DNA of 46,846 nt from Agarophyton chilense (Eukaryota > Rhodophyta > Florideophyceae > Gracilariales > Gracilariaceae), in the NCBI GenBank assembly GCA_030374765.1, contig JARGXX010000051.1:1-46846 (forward strand), given 5' to 3'. Below the pieces are notes generated by a model. The model had not been told where the DNA came from, did no database searches, and was given only the letters and a program-made list of their open reading frames with translations. Position 1 is the stretch's first letter; each line of letters starts with the position of its first letter. A program made the position numbers and the translations under genes. Shown piece after piece: positions 1 through 9,768 of the stretch.

Positions 1-870
1 AGAGGCAAGATAGTGTCTAACTTCTTCAGTGACTTCGAAACTTTTGTTTCGAGAGAATTTCAACCTGCGACCGTGTAACTCTTCCTTATGACCGTCATGT
101 GAAGACTCGAAAAGGATGATATACTCGTTTCGACATTCGAGTACGCAATATGGTCCAACCCACTTGAGTGATTGTTTTTTAGTCCGCTCACGCTGCAGTA
201 CACCCCGAAGAATGGAGTAACCCTTGGTAAATATGATTCCGTCCAAGGCGAATTGCAGCTGTCTAATGCGGTATAGTTGAGCCTTTTTTAATGTCTTTGA
301 GTTCAAGAACTCCCACTTTCTCACCAACTTTCCGGTGAATAGCAGTAAGCGGCGAGTCCTGGTTATGATCAGTAAACACCGTCAAAGACAACGGTTATCG
401 AGTCGGTAAATATCGGATTGTTCAAAGCATATTGTACAACTGGCAAAATACTGGGGCAACAGCTTTTCGGGAGCTGGTTACTCAGAAAGAAGAGCACGAG
501 ATACGCTTAGGAGCTCTGGGCAGACTACTTCAACACTTCCATTTGACCAAGTGCAACACGCCCAACGTGGAATGATGAGATGGCTTGGTCCTTTTCTTCA
601 GAACACGAACGACTTCGTTCTTGAAACGAGAGCCGCGTTTACAGACCCCCTGGTTAGGACAGACCAAACGCTGCAAAACTGTTTATCAAAAAATTTTGCT
701 GCGACTTCAGCTGTGATTTCGGTCGTGGTTGTGAGCCAAAACTAACCGCTGTGATCATTTTTGACTACCAGAACATACAAAAAAGCCATCCTCTCCACGT
801 GACATGTAGCAAAAGTCGAAGTAAAACAATTCATTAGGTTGTAGACATGCAGTTTGTGAAATTAAAGCTA
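1..870 (-). pseudogene. Ty3/gypsy integrase fragment (core and C-terminal part)
   Basis: Reading the minus strand from about 870 toward 1 gives broken integrase-like frames. An FDF-type first catalytic Asp region lies near 820, a V-K-N-D-H-S-G segment and a TTTTEITAEVA stretch near 690-760, and an integrase C-terminal segment (KWVGPYxVLE, then GRRLKFSR) in 1-200. The order and wording match the better preserved integrase of the neighbouring gypsy at 3135-4418, but the sequence is diverged and has several stops and shifts. It is therefore a second, older gypsy remnant on the same strand. Positions from 558 onward also exist at 39943; positions 1-557 have no partner in this window. The missing upstream part would lie beyond the unrecognised DNA at 871-2540. 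Confidence 0.65.
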
Positions 871-2540
871 CAAACTGGGAAAAGTGATTGATTCGAATCC
901 ACATTAAATACGGTTTTCTACATGTGCATTACGAAAATGCCGAGAAGTTTTTTTAAATGCTCACCGCATGAAATCTAGGCTTAACTAGAATTCCGAAAAC
1001 ACGGAAACATTGTTCAGCAGGGCATTGCATTCCCTCATATGAAACTATCCGGGTTTAGTAGAGAAACACAACCGTTTCTCAGCTGCCTCAACTCTGAGCA
1101 CATTCGGAAGCAGCATATTCTAAGCTGTAATCGGGTGCGAGTCTTCTTTCTCTCTCACCATTTGTGGATTGCACTTGTACCCAGAAGTTCAAATATGTAC
1201 TTTGAACTTTGTCTTATGCACGGGGCCCTCTCTTTCTGTAGCTTTCGAAAGAACATATCATCTTTAACCGCTGCACCTTTTGAACAGTCGAGATTGAAAT
1301 TCTGGCAACAAAAAACCTGTTTCGCTTGGTGATACTTGTTTTCCTTTCTTAGCAAACCCCAACATCCTTTTTATCGGTACTCTCAACGCATATTCGAAGG
1401 CTAGCGTGAAGACAAAGAAGCGGAGGAGGCGAATCATGTCTCAGAGCCAAGATCTTTCGAAAGCTCAATACGTGATCGAAGTGAAGTTCCATGCCTATTC
1501 TTTCCGTTTCAATCTACGCACCTGATGACCTGCTACCCCGTACAGAGAGGCTATTAGTTGTTCAGAAAAGTCCAACATATAGACATCTTTTGTTTTAGTG
1601 GAAAGGATGGAATGTCGTGGGTATCAAATACGTAATTCAGTATGGCGTACTCTTTTCCGTGCACCCGCCATCAGCATTACACAGAACGTGACATAGAAAA
1701 TCGATCCATCACTACGAATTCACGCCATTTGGTTGAATCACTGGACTATGGAATGATACTTTCTAGAGATTCCCATTTCGGAACAAAACTCTGCGGCACG
1801 AATTCATTGGAATTCCATACCACAGGAAAAAAAGTTGCAACTAAAATTGGAGACGAGAGCAATCAAAGACTGCACTATCAGCCTACAGGAACAAACGACC
1901 CGGAACAATTCACGACACCAAAGCCCCGTAGAACAGCAGAATTAACATCTCAGATAAGTTCCAGACACTCTGAGAAGGCCAGTGAACTTTAATCTGGCGC
2001 GAAGTAGTTCGAAATAGAGTAAATCAACAAGTTCGACACTTTCTTGAAGTCATCAATGATGAGATGGTATTAATTTTGACATGTGACTTTGTCTATTTCG
2101 AAACTTCTTGCATACTCCTTAAAAATGTCTATCTGTTTCATGACAGCAGGTGATAATTAATTCGCTTTCTTGATGAATCGTGTCTATGTTTAAATTAATG
2201 AAAATCCGTAGGAAATGTAATATTAAACTTCCCAAACGGAGCTGAAAGGACACCATGGTACAAAACAGTTGCTGCTACGCCCACGCTTTGTACTACTCGT
2301 CGGTAAACCTCAGACTTGCGCCTGCAAAACTGTCAACGTCTGTCAGAATGAAGTGGGCTTTGGGAGTTGATGACAACAGAGCTCTAAACAGTAGAAGTCA
2401 TAATATCAGAACTCAAATGCTAGGTCTTCTCCTTCCGAACAGGAGTTCAAACTGCTCTTCAATCAAAGTTTTCCTACTTTGAGTTGGGGCGCTTTCGAGC
2501 ACTTCATATATGTCTATCAAGCACTAGATTCCGTCTTCCG
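871..2540. other. No recognised gene; duplicated spacer
   Basis: I see no transposon domain here. The sequence recurs at about 40240-41960 with substitutions spread evenly. A plus-strand frame at 1642-1992 (116 codons) is open in both copies (41003-41312 in B). Its amino-acid differences between copies are frequent, so I see no sign of protein constraint. It may be an insertion that split the gypsy whose integrase lies at 1-870. Confidence 0.4.
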
Positions 2541-2550
2541 CCCACTCGGT

Positions 2551-2820
2551 TCAATGCAGGAAGCGCAATTCCATTTTGGACATATACGACTTCAGCTTGT
2601 TCAACAATTTCTGTCTCGTGTGAAAGATCGTCAGGACAGTGATCAATAACTTCGTTGGCGATGAAATGGCTATAAAATTGCGTATGAGATCTTGAGGCAT
2701 GCTATGAAGAACTTTGGTGTTGTTGACATGTCGCGATTCGCGCTCGTCGCACCTGACGCAAAAGTATGGGCACCAAGAGAGGTTCCACGCTGTGTCTGAT
2801 GCCCCCAGACTCTTTGACAA
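2551..2820 (-). other. Open frame conserved in both duplication copies, unknown
   Basis: An 89-codon minus-strand frame has a recognisable counterpart at 42031-42297. Shared wording includes SKSLGASDTA, a CPxFCVxCDE cluster and SRHVNNTKVLHS. The C-x3-C-x2-C cluster resembles the zinc-binding region that precedes a gypsy integrase core, but the normal HHCC spacing is not clear. It could be the N-terminal integrase part belonging to the fragment at 1-870. I cannot confirm this. Confidence 0.3.
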
Positions 2821-3134
2821 ATTCTGGTATTCTTTACTATATAGTAGTCTCTGGTGCTCTAAGACCAGCTCGTAGGTTGCGTTTCTAGATTTTCTATGAT
2901 GCGTGCGCTGCGTAGGTTTCGCTGTCGTCCAGCAGCTGTCTACTTCGAGGTCCTATGCAGTCCAAGCGCCCGCATCTCACTCCCGACTGCAGTCCACTCT
3001 GGGCTGAAGTTGCGCTATTTCATCCCAGTTTCGCAGCACTCTGCTTTGGGGTGCACCTACGCATCCCAGATGTGCTCGTGGGTGGTCAACAGTCCCCCTA
3101 TGACCAATTTTTCGAAAGGAATATGGAAGATTGG

Positions 3135-3677
3135 TCATAAAAAGTTGACCGGTCTCTTTTGTCGTGTTGTACCGTCCTTCCTTACTTGTTCCAGATATTC
3201 TTCTACCAAGTCTGGTACATCGCGCTGTAGCCTTTCCAATGGGACCCAGTATGTTTCGCTGTCTTCCAAGCCTTTCCATTTGACCAAGATGTCCAATATG
3301 CCGTCTTCCTTTATGATATTCTGGAAATCTTCGAACACTAGTAGCTCGTTTTCTTGATAATAGAGGTGATTTAGAAGTTCTTTGGTGATTTGAAAATTCT
3401 TGTTCCGGTAAAACTTTAACCACCGGCCGTGCACTAGTTCCTTCTTTCCTGAAAGCAACTGTTCAACTTCGAATATGTATTCAACATTGCAGCTTGTCAC
3501 TCGATATGGACCTGTCCAGTGTAGCGAGAGTTTCCTTTTAACTTTCTTCTGTAGCAATTCTTTCAACACAAAGTCGCTCTCAGAAAATTTCACGTTCCGT
3601 ACTCCCGTTTTCCTCTTGGGTGATTCTACCGCTGCTTTTCGTTTCCCGTTAGAATCTGTGGCGACTTCCCGGTGCAT
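3135..3677 (-). pseudogene. Integrase C-terminus with chromodomain (gypsy-1A)
   Basis: This is the 180-codon tail of the gypsy-1A polyprotein. Residues about 55-95 form the integrase C-terminal fold (LHWTGPYRV, then LVHGRWLKFYRN). Residues about 130-168 form a chromodomain (ILVKWKGLEDSETYWVPLERL followed by VEEYLE). It keeps the aromatic W and YW positions expected for methyl-lysine recognition. Chromodomains of this kind are thought to guide integration to marked chromatin. The rest of the integrase lies upstream on the same strand in other frames, so it is a remnant. Copy B preserves a shorter version near 42645. Confidence 0.8.
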
Positions 3678-3707
3678 GAGCTTTATTGCTTCTCTACGCC
3701 GGTTGAA

Positions 3708-4418
3708 TTATCGCAATTGCCTAATCTGTGCCTCGGTGATGGACAAAATTTCCGACTCTCTTTTGCCTTCAGTGAGTCCGGCGAACGGGCTGTCCTGCTT
3801 CAGCCCGGTAAATACTTCGAGTGGATATCGATTCTTCAATCGCTTCAACGGGGAGTTATTCAGTGCTGACTGCACCAGTGACACCACACTGGGCCATGAG
3901 GCGAATGGAAGCTGAAACTCTGACAGTAGTTCTTTTGCCGCTCTTGCTAGCTCTCTGCACACTACCTCAACTATGCCGTTGCTTCACGATGCGTAGGACA
4001 GGGTGTAGTATGCTGAATGTGCAAATGATCCTTGAGACTACGTGTCACTGTGTTCTTAAAATGACTGGCTTGATAGGAGACCCATATCCTCGAAGTTCCG
4101 AAGGCGGCCAACCATTTTATAAGAAGTTCAGCGGTTACTTCAGCCGTTGCTTCGGTTGTAGGTACGAGCCATAGATAGCCAGAGAAGTCGTTTTTGATCA
4201 CCAGAACGTAGATGTGATGTTTTTCTCCTTTTCCAATGTAGCAGTAGTCGAAATGGATTACTTCGTTGGGTTTCGTAGAGTGAATTGCAAACCATACAGG
4301 CCTTGGCACGGTAAATCTTGGTCGAATAGCGAGGCAGTGGATACAGGATGCCACGGAGTCGTTCACATCTTTGTCCATACAGTCCCACCAGAAGTGTGTC
4401 TCGATGTCTGCCTTTCAC
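3708..4418 (-). pseudogene. Integrase zinc-binding region and catalytic core, broken (gypsy-1A)
   Basis: The frame 3971-4378 starts with the zinc-binding CIHC motif and continues through VIHFDYCYIG (first catalytic Asp) and VIKNDFSGYLW. It then reads IWVSYQASHFKN, where the second catalytic Asp of the usual VSDQxSHF is replaced by Tyr. A frame change follows, with the Glu region (NGIVEV) near 3965 preceded by a TGA where Trp is expected. Frame 3708-3962 continues with the helical part (FASWPSVVSLVQSALN). Copy B has a Trp codon at the TGA position, so the two copies decayed separately after duplication. Confidence 0.8.
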
Positions 4419-4513
4419 ACTTCCTTTGCTCGGTGTCCTGTGGATCCGGTGTGTGCTGCGATTAAAACTATTAGCTTAAAAAGTGTGCCTAACTTCCGAA
4501 CCCATATAAGCCC

Positions 4514-4831
4514 TCAACTGTTTCGCCAAATGCCTTGATTCTGCTTTAAACTGCCGGGTGGCTTCTCTGGACTGCTACGTTGTGTGTTCTCCAGGTCTTT
4601 GAGTTTTGGCCAGTCGAGTTTCGGTTTCAGTTCGGGGCTTATTGGCGCCATGAGAACAGTCTCGCATGCCCTCAGAGTGGCTACTTTGACTTTGTCAGGA
4701 CTTTTTGAGGCCCAACGTGTCATAATATCACCCCAAACATTCCGTTTCTCCGGTAGATGCTGTATGATATACCTGAAACGTTTGAGCTTCATTGCCCATC
4801 TCATTAGCTTGCTAGCCGTGTGGCGTGATGT
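4514..4831 (-). pseudogene. RNase H C-terminal tail (gypsy-1A)
   Basis: The frame reads KLMRWAMKLKRFRYIIQHLP, the well-known end of gypsy RNase H that is normally followed by N-x-x-A-D-x-x-SR. Here it follows the protease frame directly, with a frame change at about 4815-4831. Everything between protease and this point (RT palm, fingers, thumb and the RNase H catalytic residues) is absent. The rest of the frame, to 4514, is the spacer leading to integrase. Confidence 0.75.
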
Positions 4832-5229
4832 GCCGGGGGTGCAATTGTGTCTTCTTTTGTGTCTCTGTAGGATACACCACTGCAGTTACCCTTCTCAGTA
4901 GGTACACTGAGGCGGCTGATACGCATACCATTGATCGCCGGGCCGACCTTCTCGAGGTGGTCGTCTAAGTTGAATTCTATTTCATTGAGTAGGGGGCGTC
5001 CAAGAATCACCCCTTTCATACTCTGATCCGTAATGAAGAACTCTACTCCATGCGGAAGTATAAGTATCTTGGTCCTGAGCAGGGTTATAAATAGGGGCAC
5101 CGCCACCCTTTGCTTTGATGTGAACACCATGAGGGCTTCTTCATTGCTCTCAAAAGCAGTCTCGAGTTCGATGGACTCAGGGAGATTGATGACTTCCAAG
5201 TTGCTTCCTGCAATGACTTGCTTCATCAA
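4804..5229 (-). pseudogene. Retropepsin-like protease region (gypsy-1A)
   Basis: A 141-codon frame lies between the gag knuckle and the RNase H tail. It contains a second-half retropepsin signature (FFITDQSMKGVILGRPLLNE) like the ILGRPFL loop of gypsy proteases. The catalytic D-S/T-G should lie just upstream, near 5250-5270, where the frame is broken. In copy B, sequence near 44630 reads like an A-D-S-G stretch, which suggests it was present before decay. The frame ends where the RT deletion joint starts. Confidence 0.65.
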
Positions 5230-5307
5230 GTCTTTTGAGATAGCACTGTAGTCGGCAAAAGAGTCTCTAATTGTGACTGCAGCGCCTCTTTCGTCGATTA
5301 AAATGTT

Positions 5308-5860
5308 TTACCTTTCATTGCTGCTCGGATGGCTTGACAAACGGGCGACTTTGATGCTTCTCTTCCCCTGCTTCTCTGCGAATAAATCGTCCAGGAGCTG
5401 CTTCCGTTCATCAGCAAAGGTAATACTACAGTCTTGGATACGGTGCTTTTTGTCGCAGTTCCTGTTCAGGCAAGGCCTCGTCCACACAGTACCGTCTGCG
5501 GCGGTTTTCTGTGCTCCTGAGTTCGAAGAATCTCGTTTCGAACGTTTTCGACTGCGCTCTATATCTTCGGGTTCACTCTTCTTCGAAACGTTTCCTCCGT
5601 CGCGCTCGTGTCTCCGCTTTATCTGCACTCGTGCAGTTTCGCCGTTATGCACTTCGACGAAAAGAGCGCTGGCGCGTTTCATAAAATAGGATATGCTTTC
5701 CTTCTTGTAATGCAATGACATGTGGGTCAGCGTACGGGTCTCGACTGGTGGTAGCGTGGTAGACCGGGTCCTAAGGTTCGAATTCTTGATGGCGGCACTC
5801 CCAGAGTACTTGGTGCAATGGGCTGGCGTTTACTGCTTATTGCTACAAGTTGGAGCAACA
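5308..5860 (-). pseudogene. Gag C-terminus with zinc knuckle (gypsy-1A)
   Basis: A 137-codon frame (5308-5721), with coding-like sequence extending to about 5850. It is rich in Arg and Lys and contains C-x4-C-x3-H-x4-C (CLNRNCDKKHRIQDC), a nucleic-acid-binding knuckle typical of the nucleocapsid part of gag. No capsid domain is visible upstream, so gag is truncated or too diverged to read. Copy B at 44680-45100 keeps the arginine-rich stretch but is broken. Confidence 0.65.
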
Positions 5861-6095
5861 ATAACGATGGCTTGAAGACTAATTAATAGAACTAATATAC
5901 CAAAGGGGGTTCTTTAGTATCCTAACTGTGCCCACCTTCATCTAAGGGAGAAGTGTCGCTCGAGCCAAGAGAATAGTACTGGCGAGGCGCTGGGATCTCC
6001 CTGGCACTGTAATGATAATGTATGACACTAATTAAAATAAAATAATAATCTGCCTGAGTCCAGCTGAGGTCGGCCAGTCGACGTGGCGTCTGTAA
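5861..6095. other. No gene seen; junction between gypsy-1A and ORF-X
   Basis: This should hold the 5' end of gypsy-1A on the minus strand. I see no LTR pair: nothing here matches the 558-3100 end. The stretch is duplicated at 45230-45460. Confidence 0.4.
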
Positions 6096-7180
6096 GATCC
6101 CTCAGGGCCCGGCAGCTTACAGGGCTCAACCGTTATCGTCGCTTCTTCACATATCTCCCTCCTTAGGATTCGGCCATTACGGCGAAGTCAAGATGGCCTC
6201 ATCATTGACCGAGGGGACGCGATCTCTTTGTCGCTCCCAGTACCATTGGGCGCGACGGGACGTCGCGTGGTCATCGCATGCGGGGATGCGACGAAGCGTG
6301 AGCTGACCATTGGCGCCGAAGGAAAATTAATTTGCTTAAGGACTGAAACTCCCGCGCGCCGTAGACACTGGCCATAGGTACATCGCCGGCGTATTCCTCG
6401 TGGTGCGGTATCCCGGTCGTCCCTTGGCTTATTCTCCCCTGACCGTCATTGGGGCCTTCCTTAGTCTTTGCTCTTCCTTTGGCGACCCAATGCGCTTCGT
6501 CTACTGTGGTTTACGCCTGTCAGTACTTTCAGGTCAATTCCATTCGTCTTCTCATCGCGGTAATTTTTCATTAGTCGCGCGCGATGCCAAACTCGCCTTA
6601 TAAGCCCGTCAGATACGCTATTCTCCCTCCGGAATATGTCGCTTCCGTCGGCTCTCCTATCCATTTCCCGGCTGACCAGCCTGTGGGGAGCGGCATTATA
6701 GCTTCGAAAAACCAAACGGGGAGCTTCTCGGGATACCAAGTGGCTTACGAACGTCACGGGGACTGCTACGACCATACAGTCGGACGGAATCCGCAAGTAA
6801 TGCGTCATATCATTCTTCCGTACTCAGTAGAAGAATCCTAAAGGTTCGGTCATATGTATCTCGGTGCCCGAAGGTTTTCCAAAATACCCGATTTTTGGAA
6901 GGGCAGCATGAATGCGCCCAGCGTCTCGTAATATAACCGATGGTTTCATTGTCCTGTAGATCTACGTTCGGCGACGCTATATTGCACCTTAATCCAAGCG
7001 GACATGCCGTACGTCCGCTGCGAGGAGGAAGCCCAATACCAGTTCAGGGTGACCAAACTCCTTTCGGACCTATACAAGGAGTTCATCCCGCCTCATGTGC
7101 GATTTCCTCCGGCGGGTCACAACCTTTTGGCGCTTATATGCTTCCGGCCGCTGTATGACCGCCTGTTTTTGGATGTCTAA
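6096..7180 (+). pseudogene. ORF-X copy A: unknown coding region, three frames
   Basis: There are three consecutive plus-strand open stretches. Frame 3 is open 6096-6374 with a conserved TAG at 6375. Frame 1 is 6379-6603. Frame 2 runs from ATG 6584 to TAA 7178. The last starts MPNSPYKPVRYAILPPEYV and would be about 198 codons, but has TAA at 6839 and 6929 where copy B has CAA and TTG. Copy B instead has a stop at 46380 where copy A has TAC. The complementary lesions show that the frame was once longer than either copy shows. The protein is rich in Pro, Tyr, Arg and Phe and I recognise no domain. It runs opposite to gypsy-1A and to copia-1. It may be a captured gene, part of an unknown element, or a host exon set. 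Confidence 0.5.
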
Positions 7181-7207
7181 TAGGGTCTATCGGAACGAGA
7201 TAAACGA

Positions 7208-7212
7208 GCCCG
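7208..7212. repeat. Target-site duplication of E2, left (gcccg)
   Basis: The 5-bp gcccg flanks E2 on both sides (again at 16324). The unoccupied site in copy B reads gttcg at 46578-46582. Confidence 0.9.
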
Positions 7213-7794
7213 TGTCGTACAATCACCTCTGGGGTCTGCTACTGTCTTGTCTCAGGAGCATGTTGACGCTCAACCTCAGAAGGTAGACATGATAAAGCTT
7301 GATGGTAACAGGTCACCGTGAAAACCCGCAGGGGCAAACGGCGGGGCAACTAGCCTACACCGTGTAGGTGAACGATGGTAGGCGTCGACGCGCGGTAAAA
7401 CCTATGTGTTAGTTGAGAAACAATGAACCAAAAGATATAGTTGTGACCCAAGTGGGGTCTGTCTTTATCAGACTAGGGTGGAGGAGGTGCAGTTCCCTAT
7501 ATGCAGTGGACTGCACCCTCCAGATCACCCGGAAGGTGCCAGCAAGGCACGGTCTCTGACCTAGTTTCAGAGACCTGGCCAGCACTGGCTACAGTGCCAG
7601 GTGGCCACTCCACTACTGAATTACTAACAATCACTCAACCAGAAGGTACATGTCAACACTACACGTGGCTAACAACACCTAGATGGTAACTCGCCCGGAG
7701 CTGCGTGGCCGATGATCCCTCGCATCCATCACCTACAAGGTCAGTGTAGTATATCGACAACCTCAAAGGTCAAACCTTCTGCCACTATACGACA
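7213..7794 (-). repeat. E2 3' LTR (left)
   Basis: A 582-bp copy of the LTR, TGTCGTA at one end and TACGACA at the other, so the termini are inverted repeats. It aligns with 15950-16323 except for about 215 bp (roughly 7404-7620) that is absent from the right LTR. That extra part is a cluster of inverted repeats. Confidence 0.9.
7445..7602. repeat. Cluster of four perfect inverted repeats inside the left LTR of E2
   Basis: Arms seen: gaccc/gggtc (7445-7459), ggtgcagt/actgcacc (7486-7493 and 7510-7517), ggtctctg/cagagacc (7551-7558 and 7568-7575) and acctggc/gccaggt (7573-7579 and 7596-7602). All lie in the part missing from the other LTR. Each arm pair is exact. Confidence 0.8.
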
Positions 7795-7809
7795 GACCCC
7801 CTTCCTACC
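7795..7809 (-). promoter_or_regulatory. E2 polypurine tract
   Basis: On the minus strand GGTAGGAAGGGGGTC directly precedes the 3' LTR. This is the expected place and composition for the plus-strand DNA primer of an LTR retrotransposon. Confidence 0.7.
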
Positions 7810-8541
7810 CGTGAGACACGCCCCGTGTCTCCTTCCACCAAACCATAAAGGTATAGAGAGCGACAGCAGCCCGGGCATCGGAGTGGTATCCGCCAGCGGT
7901 TGCTCACGGTGCGCGACGCGCGATCCCTTGTGGTTCAAAAATCGGTGCCAGTGTCGGTTGGGGAGTGCGAGTGATGACGGCGGCGGACGAATTGAGCGAC
8001 AACCATCCAGGTAGGGACTGTCATGAGGACGATGCAGTGTCAATAGCGCGCTCGCGGACACCTTTTCGGCTGTTGGACCCTGCGTTCTTGCAATTCTGCT
8101 TCTGCATAGCCCATCGTTCAACCAAGTTGGTATCGCACCTTTTTCGGTTGCTCAAACTTAATATTCCTCCTAGGTACCTGCGCGTGCCGTGCCCTCTGGG
8201 TGTTCCCACGGCTTGGCAACCCTTCAGGTATTGCTGTCCTTAATTGGCGGCATCGCGACCTTAACCGTGCTGTGCAGCTTTCCTTGAAGGTTCACTGGCT
8301 TCTCGACCTTTAAGGTTTCGTGTACCTTTTAAGGATTGATTCTTGGCGCCTGTTGGGCCTGAGCCTGCGTCGATACAACCATTGAGGTATTGACCTGGGT
8401 CCGTGGCGGAAGCTTCCGGTTGTGAGACCTTATTGGTGTTGAGCGCCCCCGTTGGTAATCGCGCGACCTTTCTCGGGTTTTTCATTCCGGTTTACCTTTA
8501 AGTCTATCACAGGATCGCGACGCCTCCACGCTCGCGTTTGA
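7810..8541. other. E2 non-coding stretch between 3' LTR and antisense ORF
   Basis: No convincing frame on either strand. It has one of the highest densities of ACC-N5-GGT and near matches, for example around 8002, 8121, 8306, 8379 and 8428. It could be the leader of the antisense frame that follows. Confidence 0.45.
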
Positions 8542-9768
8542 ACCCATTCGGTGCCACGGCGACGCACCTTGCGCCGCATCGTGGATTCGCTACCGAAAAC
8601 TCGAAGGGGTGGGTCGTCCCCATACGCAGCACCAGCGCTCGAGAGACGTGAGGTGCCGGTTACCATTGAGGTTGAAGAATTAGGCGATTCCGAGGGGATT
8701 GATACCCCTGAAGTTATGCCTTTAAGGTCGGATTGGTCGCGCTCCACGATACCTCAAAGATCAGGAACCCCTCGCGCCCGTACGATGGCAACTGTTGCAC
8801 CTGAAAGATCGATGTCGGGACTACCGGAAAGGTTGGATACGTTTGCCGTCTCTTCGGAACGTACTGAGGAGGCCTCACCTCAGAAGGGTAAATACCCGCT
8901 GGAGGATACTCGCCGATTTGGTTACAAGAACATCGTTCAGGGGACCGATTATACCGTGAAGGATTTGGACTCGTATCTCGAGCAGAGCGAGAATTACCAT
9001 TGGGATTCCCATCAAGGTTGGGAGGTTTTCGATCGTGCGACTTGGACACGACTAGACACCTGTTGGTCGATATGCTGATCCCTTCCCGTCCGAGCCGTTA
9101 CCTCAAGGTCGTAAGTCGCCTCTAAGGGTATGACTCCTACTCAACCGAGCTCCTCGCGGGTTGCTGGTCCAGTTCGACCTCTTTTGGAGGGTATTGCTAA
9201 TCCTCCGCCCCACCCTATGATGGATTCTCCGGCCGTGGTTGGTTTGTTAGCTCGAATTCGCCAGGCTTGCGTCACCAACTTTCAAAGGGCTGGGCGTACC
9301 TCCGTGGTTGCTGCATTAACACTCCTTGAAGGTTTGCCGCCGTGCCATACGAAATACATGAAGACGCTGAACCAACTTGGTGAGTTACGGAATCAGTTTC
9401 AGTTGGACATGTACCAATTGGCCACCAGTCAGGTTGCCATTCTGGCCAGCGTCTCTGCTGCTGCGCCATCTGATCCTTTGACGGATCCCCTTCTAGGTGA
9501 TAACTTGAACCCTGCGGTTTTGCAACCCGCTCTGGCGGGTCCTTCCGTTCAACCTATGTTGGTTTCAACTCCTCTCCCCAGTAGCGGGGCTACCGCTCCT
9601 TCGCTACCTTCTATGTCGATGGCTCCTAGCATTCCTGCCAGTTCTCCTTCGCGGGTAGCCAATAAAACGGGTCCTCCGAGGTTCGATCGCGTAGAGCTAC
9701 AGCTCTGGGCTTTCGGGCTGAGGTGCCTACCTCGATGCGATGTTGACCCGTTTCAGGTGCTACCGTAA
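8542..9768 (+). pseudogene. E2 antisense 3' reading frame (aORF), unknown protein
   Basis: One plus-strand frame is open from 8542 to the stop at 9768 apart from TGA at 9076 and TAA at 9112. The first half has a basic start (PRRRTLRRIV) and many Glu, Ser and Pro. The second half has a helical stretch (AVVGLLARIRQACVTNF) followed by Pro- and Ser-rich sequence. Its end overlaps the integrase end on the other strand. It lies between pol and the 3' LTR and is opposite to pol, the position of the antisense ORFs described in plant Tat-lineage gypsy elements. No ATG starts the frame; the first in-frame ATG choices are internal. I recognise no domain. It may encode a factor acting on the element, or be a decayed captured gene. 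Confidence 0.5.

Larger units (their letters stand above)
2890..5860 (-). mobile_element. Gypsy-1A: chromodomain Ty3/gypsy remnant lacking reverse transcriptase
   Basis: On the minus strand the order is gag C-terminus with a zinc knuckle (5308-5721), protease-like domain (4804-5229), the last part of RNase H (4514-4831), integrase (3708-4418), and integrase C-terminus with chromodomain (3135-3677). The whole RT and most of RNase H are missing between the protease and the RNase H tail. Copy B (42260-45100) has exactly the same joint. I could not find matching LTRs, so the ends are approximate. The integrase style (CIHC, FDY at the first Asp, NGxVEV around the Glu) is that of chromodomain gypsy elements seen in oomycetes and algae. 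The element cannot move on its own. Confidence 0.8.
558..7212. repeat. Segmental duplication copy A, left part
   Basis: This block is collinear with 39943-46582, at roughly 90 percent identity by eye with many small indels. It contains a gypsy integrase remnant, about 1.7 kb of unrecognised DNA, an RT-less chromodomain gypsy and the plus-strand ORF-X. The match stops where element E2 begins at 7213 and resumes at 16324. Different transposon families sharing the same joints argues for duplication of a chromosomal segment, not separate insertions. Confidence 0.85.

Noticed and set aside
890..905. tRNA B-box-like gattcgaatccac
   Set aside because: No A box, no acceptor pairing, and the match is altered in copy B.
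1155..1355. A 66-codon minus frame, also found at 40526-40726
   Set aside because: Conserved only as part of the duplication; composition and differences give no sign of a protein.
2896..3357. A 153-codon plus-strand frame
   Set aside because: It is antisense to the gypsy-1A integrase and chromodomain, has Ser/Phe/Cys-rich composition and is mirrored in copy B only because that region is duplicated.
3475..3915. A 146-codon plus-strand frame
   Set aside because: Antisense shadow of the integrase; no domain.
5308..7180. A full 5' LTR of gypsy-1A in this interval
   Set aside because: I found no matching partner at the other end of the element, so no LTR is annotated.
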